From contig JAEWAQ010000067.1 of assembly GCA_023391635.1 (NCBI GenBank), forward strand, positions 1 to 64,000: a stretch of 64,000 bases of DNA, read 5' to 3'. Shown in pieces: positions 1 through 7,516 of this stretch (its first letter is position 1; every line of letters starts with the position of its first letter). The stretch is from Bacillota bacterium (GTDB taxonomy: Bacteria > Bacillota > Bacilli > Paenibacillales > Paenibacillaceae). A model generated the notes under the pieces. It was not told the DNA's origin, searched no databases, and worked only from the letters and a program-made list of their open reading frames with translations. Made by a program: the position numbers and the translations under genes.

Positions 1-2
1 CC

Positions 3-767
3 GGCATCGTCGGCGGCGACAACGGTGCGTATATCGAACAGGAATTGACCCGTCAAGGCATTCGCCACGACTTCATTCGCGTGGACGGGGAATCCCGCAT
101 CTGCCTGAACGTCATCCCGGAAACGGGCGAAGCCTTCGAATTGCTGGAGCCTGGGCCGGAGATCTGCCGACAGGAAATAGACGCGCTACTGTCGAAGTTG
201 GATCGACTGGCGGAAACCTCCTCTGTCATCGTCCTGTCGGGCAGCGTGCCTGCCGGGTGCCCGCCGCAAATTTATGAAGAGATTGTTTCACGGCTAGCCC
301 CCTGGGAGACCCCCGTCATTCTGGATACGAGCGGAGCGCCGCTGGCGCATGGAGTCCGCGCCCGCCCCTACATGATCAAGCCCAATCAGGAAGAGATGGC
401 GGCTTTGTCGGGCGCGTCCTCTGCCGTGGAGGATCGGCAAGCGATGCTGGCATCCATCTTCAAGCTGATGGAGGACGGCATTCGCTGCGTCGCGGCAACG
501 CTGGGCGAACACGGTGCGCTGATTGGCCTGGACGGTGAAATTTACCGCATGGACGCCATTCCGGTACAGCCGGTCAACACGGTGGGCTGCGGAGATGCGT
601 TCGTGGCAGGTATGGCCGTCGGGCTGCATCGCGGACTCCCCTATGAGGATTGCATGAAACTGGCGATCGCCTGCAGCGCGTCCAACGCGCTCCACGATGC
701 AGCCGGGGTGATCGACCCCGTTCAAGCGGCGGACATCGCCAGGCTCGTTCGAATCGAGCCTGTTTAG
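3..767 (+). CDS. PfkB-family sugar-phosphate kinase (1-phosphofructokinase / tagatose-6-phosphate kinase type), 5' end outside window
   Basis: The reading frame is open from the first complete codon, so the true start lies upstream; about 254 residues are present of the usual ~310. The visible N-terminus (GGDNGAYIEQEL) matches the glycine-rich region before the substrate-binding part of the family. The C-terminal ATP/anion-hole signature is NTVGCGDAF, with the Asp as the expected catalytic base, and a KPNQEEM segment precedes it as in LacC/FruK/PfkB. The family phosphorylates fructose-1-phosphate, tagatose-6-phosphate or similar sugars in the cytoplasm. A DeoR-type repressor follows 94 bases downstream, a common pairing in fru, lac and aga operons, so local control is likely. 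The substrate cannot be decided from the sequence. Confidence 0.85.
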   Translation, partial: GIVGGDNGAYIEQELTRQGIRHDFIRVDGESRICLNVIPETGEAFELLEPGPEICRQEIDALLSKLDRLAETSSVIVLSGSVPAGCPPQIYEEIVSRLAPWETPVILDTSGAPLAHGVRARPYMIKPNQEEMAALSGASSAVEDRQAMLASIFKLMEDGIRCVAATLGEHGALIGLDGEIYRMDAIPVQPVNTVGCGDAFVAGMAVGLHRGLPYEDCMKLAIACSASNALHDAAGVIDPVQAADIARLVRIEPV

Positions 768-782
768 CGGGATGACCGCTTA

Positions 783-791
783 TGCTACAAT
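783..791 (+). promoter_or_regulatory. possible extended -10 promoter before the DeoR gene
   Basis: TG-C-TACAAT forms an extended -10 element shortly after the kinase stop. No good -35 box is visible at 16-18 bases. It would allow separate transcription of the regulator. Confidence 0.3.
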
Positions 792-861
792 AAGAGACAA
801 GTGTTGGAAAGGGTGATCGGACATCGGAAAAACAGCGTCAAGACGCGGAGAGATTATACAG

Positions 862-1584
862 TTGCTGCGGGACAGCGGCACGATATCGGTCGGTGACATC
901 ATCGACCGGTTCGGCGTATCCGAAGCGACGGCAAGGCGGGATCTTGAGGCGCTGGAGCAGGGGAAGAAGCTGATTCGAACTTTCGGCGGCGCCGTGCTGG
1001 AGACCGTCCGGACCGAAACGCCGTTCTTCGCCAAGATGGAGATGAATCCCGAGGAGAAGGGCGAAATCGCCAGGAAAGCCCTCTCCCTTATCCATGAAGG
1101 GGATGTCGTCGGACTGACGGGGGGTTCGACGAATATGTTCATCGCCCGCCAGATCCGGCAGCGGGCGTTCGAGCGGCTGACGATTGTGACGAACGCGATC
1201 AACATCGCCTACGAATTGGCCGGACAACCCGGCCTGCAATTGATCGTCACGGGAGGCATTATTCGCACGCAAAGCTTTGAATTGTCCGGCCCGCTCTCCG
1301 ATTTGACGTTGGGACAACTGACGATCCAAAAAACGTTCATGGGCGCGGACGGCGTATCGCTGGCGCGCGGCATCACGACCTTCGACGAGCTCGAAGCCCA
1401 CACGAATCGCATGATGATGCGCCATTCCCTGCAGACCTACGTCGTGGCGGACTATACGAAGCTGGGCCGCGATTCTATCTTCCTCATTGATGAAATCGCG
1501 GCGATTACCGCCTTATTGACCGATTCCCATCCCAATGCCGGCATGCGCAAGATGCTCGCGGATGCCGGCGTCGCCATTATGTGA
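862..1584 (+). CDS. DeoR-family transcriptional regulator, N-terminus uncertain
   Basis: The N-terminal DeoR helix-turn-helix is clear (VGDIIDRFGVSEATARRDLE, residues ~11-30), followed by the FGGAV linker and the DeoRC sugar-phosphate sensor domain ending at residue 240. The family represses sugar catabolic operons and is released by a phosphosugar, which fits the upstream PfkB kinase. The TTG at 862 is the first usual start codon after the in-frame TGA at 814, but it removes the first residues of the domain. The codons just before it (RRGEIIQ) look like genuine family sequence, yet no ATG/GTG/TTG precedes them in frame. A shift within the A-run at 828-832 or an unusual start would explain this. 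Confidence 0.85.
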   Translation: MLRDSGTISVGDIIDRFGVSEATARRDLEALEQGKKLIRTFGGAVLETVRTETPFFAKMEMNPEEKGEIARKALSLIHEGDVVGLTGGSTNMFIARQIRQRAFERLTIVTNAINIAYELAGQPGLQLIVTGGIIRTQSFELSGPLSDLTLGQLTIQKTFMGADGVSLARGITTFDELEAHTNRMMMRHSLQTYVVADYTKLGRDSIFLIDEIAAITALLTDSHPNAGMRKMLADAGVAIM

Positions 1585-1590
1585 ACCGTA

Positions 1591-1776
1591 TCAAGTCAAG
1601 CCTTGCAGAAATTCATCGTGCGCATGCACCAGATTCCCCCGTACGAACGTGGCGGCAATAGCGCCGCTCGCATCCGAAAGCACCATATCCGCATCCTTCC
1701 CGGCCTCGATCGTGCCCTTGCGCCGATCGAGGCCGATTTGTCTGGCCGGATTCAGTCGATAGCCCCCGGTTTGTTG
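1591..1776 (-). pseudogene. C-terminal remnant of a NagA-like N-acetylglucosamine-6-phosphate deacetylase (amidohydrolase)
   Basis: Reading the minus strand from just after the TGA of the neighbouring hydrolase gives 61 codons with NPARQIGLDRRKG, TIEAGKDADMV and ATFVRGNLV, then a TGA at 1591-1593. This is the conserved C-terminal strand region of NagA-type amidohydrolases (NPA..GL..RKG.I..GKDAD...V.G). The metal-binding barrel that should precede it is absent. The fragment is in the same frame as the upstream hydrolase and directly abuts its stop, so it looks like the scar of a deletion or recombination. It has no start or ribosome binding site and is probably not expressed on its own. Confidence 0.75.
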
Positions 1777-2868
1777 TCAGATTGTCTGTCGGTTTGTCGA
1801 GTAGGCGCTCCTCAGCGCGTTGTTAACGAAATCGTAAGTGCATTCGCCATTCCACCTATGTTCCCCCGGAAAAGTATGATGTTGGAGTTGCTGCTCGGCG
1901 CCGAGCAGCAGGTAGGCTTGCCGGGTAATCTCGTATTGTTCTGTGACGTTGTCGATGCCCCGTTCTCCGTTAAGCGGGTCGAACAGGCCAGATTCGATCA
2001 GCAGCGCCCGCGGCGCGATCAAGGCGCCCAAATCGCCCATATCCACCGTCTTCCATAAACCCGGCACATAATTGCAGCCGCAGTTGCTGGACCGGCGCAG
2101 CAGCGAATCCTTGTAACCGTAGAAATAGCCGCTGACAACCGCGCATTGAATCCGGTCATCCATCGCGGCGAGCCACAAGGCTTGCAGCCCCCCGCCCGAC
2201 AAACCCGTGCAGGCTATATCCCCGCAGTCGTCCCGCGTCTTGATGTAATCGGCCAGCCTCATCAGATCCCACGTCCACATGCCGGTGACCGACTGCCCGA
2301 GGCCGAGCGCCATATGGTTCAGCTGCGTGCAGGAACTGTTAAGAAATTGTTCCTCTTCTTCTCCTTGCATCGTCCACTCCCGCCGCTCGCCGAACGCCCG
2401 GGCATCCGGGCAGAATACGAGGTAGCCTTGACGAACGAATTCAATCCCGTAGGTATAATTGAATGTGCGGATTTGCCGCTCAACGGCCGGAATATCCGAT
2501 CTTCCGCCGACGCTCCATTTCCCGGCGCTTGCGTGACCGTGCGTTGCGATCACGCACGGAGTTCTCGATTCCGGCGCGCGGCCGTCCGGAATGAGGACAT
2601 AGAACGGCATCCACACATCCGGTTCGGTTTGAATCAGCAACTTGTCCCGCCGATACCCGTCCATCTGAATCGATTCCAGTCGTTGCGGTTTCAATTCGCA
2701 GGTTTCCATCGTATCCAAGCCCGTCATTTGCCTGAGTTTGTTTCTGAGTTCAAGCTTCCACCTGGCGTATTCAGGGACGGTTTCCGCCCGGAAGCCCATT
2801 GCCCGGGCATGTTTCTGGAAAACGTCCAACAGATGCTCCATGGAGGTGTAGTATTTTTCCACCCGCAA
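1777..2868 (-). CDS. alpha/beta hydrolase (acetyl-xylan-esterase / dienelactone-hydrolase-like)
   Basis: A 363-residue cytoplasmic protein with no signal peptide. The nucleophile elbow is GLSGGG (Ser ~224); the acid is probably the Asp in GLFDPLNG (~297), and the base is the His in PGEHRWNGE (~337), giving a complete catalytic triad. The ATHGHAS segment near residue 110 fits the oxyanion-hole strand of the fold. The start is TTG at 2868, preceded by GGAGGA about 10 bases upstream; an alternative GTG lies two codons inside. It is the last gene of a long minus-strand catabolic cluster. It could deacylate a sugar intermediate, but the substrate is unknown. A NagA-like remnant follows its stop in frame. 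Confidence 0.8.
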   Translation of the reverse strand: MRVEKYYTSMEHLLDVFQKHARAMGFRAETVPEYARWKLELRNKLRQMTGLDTMETCELKPQRLESIQMDGYRRDKLLIQTEPDVWMPFYVLIPDGRAPESRTPCVIATHGHASAGKWSVGGRSDIPAVERQIRTFNYTYGIEFVRQGYLVFCPDARAFGERREWTMQGEEEEQFLNSSCTQLNHMALGLGQSVTGMWTWDLMRLADYIKTRDDCGDIACTGLSGGGLQALWLAAMDDRIQCAVVSGYFYGYKDSLLRRSSNCGCNYVPGLWKTVDMGDLGALIAPRALLIESGLFDPLNGERGIDNVTEQYEITRQAYLLLGAEQQLQHHTFPGEHRWNGECTYDFVNNALRSAYSTNRQTI

Positions 2869-2922
2869 GTCTGCTCATCCTCCTTTTTTATTTTCCGTAG
2901 CATGCTTACCGCAAAAAAGCAC

Positions 2923-3933
2923 TCACGCTTCTCTTCCCTTTTTGTAAATCGCGTCGATCAGCTCCTGCAGCACCGTCTGCTCATCCATGACCGCATCCCA
3001 TAAAGGCCGGTCTTGCATCTTCGCCATGAAGCTTTCCAACTCCCTGATATACAGGCCGTATTGCGCAAACGATTCGTCCCGCCGGGGCAAACCGATTTCT
3101 TCAACCGCGCCTTCGCCCGATTTCCGAAGCAGAGAGCCCGTTTCCGTCTGCCCGAGCGTACCGGTTGCAACCAACGAGCCCTTCGTGCCGAACACTTCGA
3201 AGCGTCGGCCGGACGCTGCTTCGGGAACGTTAAAGTGCGTCGAGAGCAGAGCGTGCACCCCTCCATCCATTTCCATAAGCACGGACGCAGAGTCTTCGAC
3301 TTCGTAACCGAAAGTCTGGGTGTTAATCAAGGCTCCTCTGATCTTGCTTATGGAACGGGACGTTACATATTGGATTAAATCGAGACAGTGCGGCCCCAGA
3401 TCCATGAGTACCCCGCCACCGCCAAGATGTTGCCGTTGACGCCATGCTCCCTCCCACTCCGGATACCGGAAGCTGAAGTCCATCCGCACCGAAACCGGCG
3501 TACCGATCGCCCCTTGGGCAATCAGTTCCCGCATCTTCTCATGCAGCCCGTGATAACGCATCATAAGGGCCGCATCAAAGAAGGTGCCGCCCGCCTTGCA
3601 TGCCAGGCGAATCGCCGCTACTTCCCGCGCATTCATGCCTACGGGCTTCTCGACAAGAACGGGCTTCCCCGCTTCTGCGCAGCGTATCGCCTGATCCGCA
3701 TGGGCGTAAACCGGCGAAGCGATATAGACGGCATCATAAGCGGGGCCGTGCATCAAATCGTCGACATTGTCGAATGCATGAGGGATATCGAACTGACGCT
3801 GCACGGCCGCCAGCTTCGTTCGGTCGGTACGCATGACGGCAGTAACCTCACAGCCTTCACACCTTAACATGGCAGGAATCATCCGATTGACGGCGATGCC
3901 TCCCGCGCCGATAATTGCCCATCTAATCTTCAT
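2923..3933 (-). CDS. Gfo/Idh/MocA-family oxidoreductase
   Basis: 336 residues with the N-terminal Rossmann fold (GAGGIA, residues 9-14) and the family motif VEKPVGMN with Glu95-Lys96. The C-terminal alpha/beta dimerisation domain contains GGGVLMDLGPHCLDL, where the Asp and His are the usual catalytic pair region. These enzymes oxidise or reduce sugars, inositols or aminosugars with NAD(P) in the cytoplasm. Its start overlaps the end of the upstream epimerase-like gene by 11 bases, indicating translational coupling in one operon. The exact sugar cannot be told. Confidence 0.87.
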   Translation of the reverse strand: MKIRWAIIGAGGIAVNRMIPAMLRCEGCEVTAVMRTDRTKLAAVQRQFDIPHAFDNVDDLMHGPAYDAVYIASPVYAHADQAIRCAEAGKPVLVEKPVGMNAREVAAIRLACKAGGTFFDAALMMRYHGLHEKMRELIAQGAIGTPVSVRMDFSFRYPEWEGAWRQRQHLGGGGVLMDLGPHCLDLIQYVTSRSISKIRGALINTQTFGYEVEDSASVLMEMDGGVHALLSTHFNVPEAASGRRFEVFGTKGSLVATGTLGQTETGSLLRKSGEGAVEEIGLPRRDESFAQYGLYIRELESFMAKMQDRPLWDAVMDEQTVLQELIDAIYKKGREA

Positions 3934-4963
3934 TAGTTACCCTGCCTTCCTTCGTTACGGAGCAGACGCGGCGGGGATCATGGTGGACGACAAGGGTCAG
4001 CCAAGCATCCCTCTGCTGGCCTGCGGGCAGGATCGGGGCGCGGCCCTCCGATACGGCTTTAGCCAAAATAGGCACATCGGAGGATTGGGGTTCGAGCGCC
4101 ATACCGCGAACCTTGCCGTTAAATGGAGCTTGCAGCGCGGCCTCGTTCTCCTCCCACCACCATAAATAAGGAAAAGTCGCACTATCCCACGCCAGCGACG
4201 CGCCTACGCCTATTTTCTCATTGAACACGTTATACCAATGTTCCCGCATTCCGTCGATGAACAGCATTTCGCTGCTTGGTTCGGACGGGAAATAGGATAA
4301 GTCCACGCGATCCCCGGCTTTTCCCGGCATATCGCCAATCGAGCCGGATGCGCCTTCCGCAAGTCGGCTCGATTCGTTGCCGTAATCCGGCCGTTTGAAC
4401 AAGCGGCAGACAGGCAGGTCGATCCGGCATTCCGGCCCGATAAACGGCTGTCCGAACGTCACATGATGTCCCCACAAGTAAGGCTGGTCTTCTTCGCTGC
4501 GATTCGCAACCGTTTCCGCAACGTACAGAACAGGCAGCCCCCGATGAATCGCGACGGTTCTTTCCAATGCAAGAGGCAGCACTTTGCTTTCCGTCCGCAT
4601 CAGCAGCCGGATGGTCTGCGGATCCGATTCCAGCATTCGATATTGCCAGGGCAGGTTTCTCACGTCTCCGTGGCCAGGCACCGCCAAGCCGCCGTAGCTA
4701 CAAGATTTGCCCGCGTTCGGAAATAGTTCGTACCACCCGCCTACGTCATGGTTGGCCAGCCCTTTGGGGTCCTTGTAAAGTAAATCCACGTTAGTCCTTT
4801 TGTCCGTCACTTCGAAAATATGCGCCCCCCGATCGACGTCGATGCGGACCCGAATGGCGCCATTCTCCAAAGTCAGTACCCGCTGGCCGTCCATTTTGCT
4901 CTCCCGAAGGGAACAAGGCATGTGTTCGCCTATGTCCGCCACTTCCCTCCCCCTTCCCTTCAA
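3923..4963 (-). CDS. aldose 1-epimerase-like (galactose mutarotase fold) protein
   Basis: 346 residues with the beta-sandwich pattern of mutarotase-like proteins. GGWYELFPNAG near residue 75 and LWGHHVTFG near residue 163 carry the conserved aromatic and histidine positions of the sugar-binding groove. Such proteins interconvert sugar anomers or bind sugars, often beside Gfo dehydrogenases. The ATG at 4963 overlaps the stop of the aldolase gene (ATGA). A GTG eight codons in, or an ATG fifteen codons in, are other possible starts because the first residues are poorly conserved in style. Confidence 0.75.
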   Translation of the reverse strand: MKGRGREVADIGEHMPCSLRESKMDGQRVLTLENGAIRVRIDVDRGAHIFEVTDKRTNVDLLYKDPKGLANHDVGGWYELFPNAGKSCSYGGLAVPGHGDVRNLPWQYRMLESDPQTIRLLMRTESKVLPLALERTVAIHRGLPVLYVAETVANRSEEDQPYLWGHHVTFGQPFIGPECRIDLPVCRLFKRPDYGNESSRLAEGASGSIGDMPGKAGDRVDLSYFPSEPSSEMLFIDGMREHWYNVFNEKIGVGASLAWDSATFPYLWWWEENEAALQAPFNGKVRGMALEPQSSDVPILAKAVSEGRAPILPAGQQRDAWLTLVVHHDPRRVCSVTKEGRVTNED

Positions 4964-5751
4964 TCCGTACCGTCCACGATATCACAAGTCTGATGGTAAG
5001 CCTGCAACAGGAATCCAAGGTCGCTGCCCGCCCAGATGATATTCATTCCCTGGCTGCGCCAGTAGCGGATATCCGCCTGCCCGCCCATGAACATCCCGCA
5101 GGACATCGCGTGGCGTTCGCAGATCCGAATGACTTCCTGAACCGCTTGATGGAAAAGGGGGTTGTCGAACTGTCCGGGGATGCCGAGCGAGACCGACATA
5201 TCGTAAGGGCCGACGATGACGCCCGCCACTTCGTTCGTGCCCAGCATGCCGTCCAGTTCTTCGATGCCTCTCGGCGATTCGATCTGTGTAAAGAGGAGCT
5301 TCTCCCGGTTATACGAAGACAGTTTTCCGCATATATCGGCCACGGTGAAATCATACCCGCCTACGCCTTTGCGCCCGCGCGGGGGCAGACGCATCATCTC
5401 GATCACCTGTTCCAGCTGCTGCAGCGTCTCGATCCGCGGGATGAGCACGCCGTTCGCGCCAAGATCGAGCACGCGAGAAATTTGATGGTAGGCGATGTCG
5501 GTCACCCGTACGATCGCATTTAGTCCCGTCAAATTCGCCGTTCGCAGAAGCGCATCCAAGTCGCTCCAACCAAAATGATTATGCTCCAGCTCGAAAATAA
5601 CACAGTCCAGGTTGCGCTGAGCGAGTTGAGGAATGATGCCCGTCCAGGATGTCATCGTAACCATGGTGGCGAAAATCTTCTCGCGCCGCGCCAATTTGCC
5701 CTGGAACGCCGCGAGCGAGTCTGCGGCGCGGCTCTCCGCATGATGCGTCAT
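4960..5751 (-). CDS. HpcH/HpaI-family aldolase (2-keto-3-deoxy sugar acid aldolase type)
   Basis: 263 residues starting at ATG 5751, preceded by a strong GGAGGAGGG site and overlapping the previous stop by four bases. The class II metal-dependent aldolase pattern is present: FELEHNHF near residue 40, LIPRIET, FTQIESPRGIEELD (metal-binding Glu) and VGPYDMSVSLG (metal-binding Asp and the loop that positions the keto acid). The family splits 2-keto-3-deoxy acids such as KDR or KDG into pyruvate and an aldehyde. With the neighbouring dehydrogenases it suggests non-phosphorylative breakdown of a sugar acid. The DLEH motif is changed to ELEH, which may affect specificity. Confidence 0.85.
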   Translation of the reverse strand: MTHHAESRAADSLAAFQGKLARREKIFATMVTMTSWTGIIPQLAQRNLDCVIFELEHNHFGWSDLDALLRTANLTGLNAIVRVTDIAYHQISRVLDLGANGVLIPRIETLQQLEQVIEMMRLPPRGRKGVGGYDFTVADICGKLSSYNREKLLFTQIESPRGIEELDGMLGTNEVAGVIVGPYDMSVSLGIPGQFDNPLFHQAVQEVIRICERHAMSCGMFMGGQADIRYWRSQGMNIIWAGSDLGFLLQAYHQTCDIVDGTD

Positions 5752-6656
5752 GCGCCCTCCTCCTTTCCGCGCACCAAATATTGTTTGTTCACTTTGCAGA
5801 TATAAGTGTAATTGCCGTTGCCCAGATACCGGGTGCATCGCCCTTCCGCAACGGCACCGAGCAAAATGTACGCTTCGCGTTCGGTGAACCGGTACGCCTC
5901 CACAAGCCATGCCAGCATATGGCAAAGCGCTTCTCCGAAAGCTTCTTTCTCCACGTCGTTCAAAGCGACCGTCATGATATAATCGCGATTCATGATACGC
6001 GGTCCCGGCAGCGGCTTCGCGCGTTTCTCCACCCGCACCGTAAGGGTCACCTCGCTCGCGGTCTCCACGGCTGCCAATTCGCCGTCCGATTGCCGGGCGT
6101 GAACGTCCCCGACATTCAGCAGGGCGCCGCGCACGAATACCGGCAATCGCACGGTCGCCCCTGCCGTCACCTCCTGAACGTCCATATTGCCTCCATAATG
6201 CCCGCCCGGTATATGAGTTTCCACATGGTCGGCAAGCGTCGTCCCGAGGGTGCCGATCATCGGCTGCACCGGTATCCGCACATCCTCGAACAATCGGATG
6301 CGGCCGGCCTCGATGGTCACCGTGTGAGCGAATATTTCACCGAAGATCGGTTCGGAAATGGACGGAAACACGCTGTCCCGCGTCTCGATCGCCATATAGC
6401 CCAACCGGTTCGGGACAATTTCCCGGATTTCCACGGCGAGCGTGTCACCCGGCTCCGCCCCCTCCACTCCGATGCATACGCACGGGTTGGCCCCTTTGGT
6501 CTTGTCCGGACTCCACAACGTCGTCTCGTCGTGCAGCCAGTCGCCCGTAGCGAGCTCCGTCTGTACGACGAAGGTTTCGCCGTCGGCTACCACCGCGCTT
6601 GGCAGGTTCAACCGGTCATTATTCATGTATAAAACGCTCTTATCTATGATTCTCAT
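5748..6656 (-). CDS. acetamidase/formamidase family protein
   Basis: 302 residues of the FmdA/AmdA fold. The GDTLAVEI segment, IPGGHYGGNMD (metal-site Asp/His region, ~residues 151-161) and NVGDVHARQSDGE (~181-193) are the family hallmarks. Members hydrolyse short amides to the acid and ammonia in the cytoplasm. It is coupled by a 4-base overlap to the aldolase gene and sits downstream of an SDR gene. In this setting it may act on an amide of a sugar acid or a formyl/acetyl aminosugar derivative rather than free acetamide. This is inference from context only. Confidence 0.82.
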   Translation of the reverse strand: MRIIDKSVLYMNNDRLNLPSAVVADGETFVVQTELATGDWLHDETTLWSPDKTKGANPCVCIGVEGAEPGDTLAVEIREIVPNRLGYMAIETRDSVFPSISEPIFGEIFAHTVTIEAGRIRLFEDVRIPVQPMIGTLGTTLADHVETHIPGGHYGGNMDVQEVTAGATVRLPVFVRGALLNVGDVHARQSDGELAAVETASEVTLTVRVEKRAKPLPGPRIMNRDYIMTVALNDVEKEAFGEALCHMLAWLVEAYRFTEREAYILLGAVAEGRCTRYLGNGNYTYICKVNKQYLVRGKEEGA

Positions 6657-6694
6657 GTTCTGCCTCCATCACGCATTTCATTCCGCCGCTCTCC

Positions 6695-7510
6695 CTACCA
6701 GTTCGTCCAGCCGCCGTCCACCATCAGATTGTGTCCCGTCACATAACGCGACGCCTCGGAAGCGAGAAAGACGACCGGTCCTTTCATATCTTCATCGTCG
6801 GCGAACCGGCCCAGCGGCGTAAGCTTGCGGTAGCGGCTCTTGAACTCTTCGTGCATCGTGCCGCCCGCCTCATCCCCCGGATCATATCCGCCGGGACTGA
6901 TGCAGTTCACCCGAATGTTGAACTTCCCGTAGTAATTCGCGAGCCACTTGGTCATGCCGACCATCCCCCACTTGGCGTACGTATATTCGATTCCGCTCGT
7001 CATGCCGGTATCGCCGTATACGGGAAAATGGGGGCCGACCGTTCCCTGGATGGAGCCGATATTGATGATGCTGCCTTTGTTTTTCCTGCGCATCAATCCT
7101 ATCATTTCCCGGGTAATCAGCATCAGCCCGGTTCCGTTGACTTGCTGCGCGCTTTCCCAGCCTTCCCGCGTCGTTTGCTCCAAGTTGTCCAAGCCCATGC
7201 GGGATACCGAGTTGTTCACCAATATATCCAGCTGACCGTAACGCCGCTCGATATCGCGGGCAAAGCCGCAAATGCTTTCTTCGCTGGACAAATCTACGCG
7301 CATGCCGACAGCGTCAACCCCCGACGACCTCAGCTCCTCCGCCGTCTCCTCGCACCCCTCCAAATTCCGCGAGGCGACGATCACTTTGGCTCCGGCTTCA
7401 CCTAGAGCAAGCGAAATATGTTTGCCGTACAAACCTGCGCCCCCGGTTACGACCGCGATCTGTCCGTCAAGGCGAAACATGTCGATCGTGTGTTTCCGAA
7501 TCAGATTCAT
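6695..7510 (-). CDS. SDR-family NAD(P)-dependent oxidoreductase
   Basis: About 271 residues of a classical short-chain dehydrogenase. The cofactor motif is TGGAGLYG (~residues 20-27), followed by NNS and the catalytic Ser ... Tyr-Ala-Lys-Trp (YTYAKWGM). The C-terminus has GRFADDEDMKGPVVFLASEAS and the GHNLMVDGG end typical of the family. It resembles 2-keto-3-deoxygluconate or gluconate 5-dehydrogenases. The ATG at 7510 has GGGAG about 11 bases upstream. The gene begins seven bases after the stop of the regulator, in the same minus-strand operon. Confidence 0.88.
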   Translation of the reverse strand: MNLIRKHTIDMFRLDGQIAVVTGGAGLYGKHISLALGEAGAKVIVASRNLEGCEETAEELRSSGVDAVGMRVDLSSEESICGFARDIERRYGQLDILVNNSVSRMGLDNLEQTTREGWESAQQVNGTGLMLITREMIGLMRRKNKGSIINIGSIQGTVGPHFPVYGDTGMTSGIEYTYAKWGMVGMTKWLANYYGKFNIRVNCISPGGYDPGDEAGGTMHEEFKSRYRKLTPLGRFADDEDMKGPVVFLASEASRYVTGHNLMVDGGWTNW

Positions 7511-7516
7511 CAATTT

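Noticed and set aside
766..780. AGCGG-GATGA-CCGCT hairpin after the PfkB gene as a terminator
   Set aside because: Only five base pairs and no U-run.
5752..5925. 58-codon N-terminal extension of the HpcH/HpaI aldolase
   Set aside because: It overlaps the acetamidase-like gene and lacks a ribosome site; the ATG at 5751 has a strong one.
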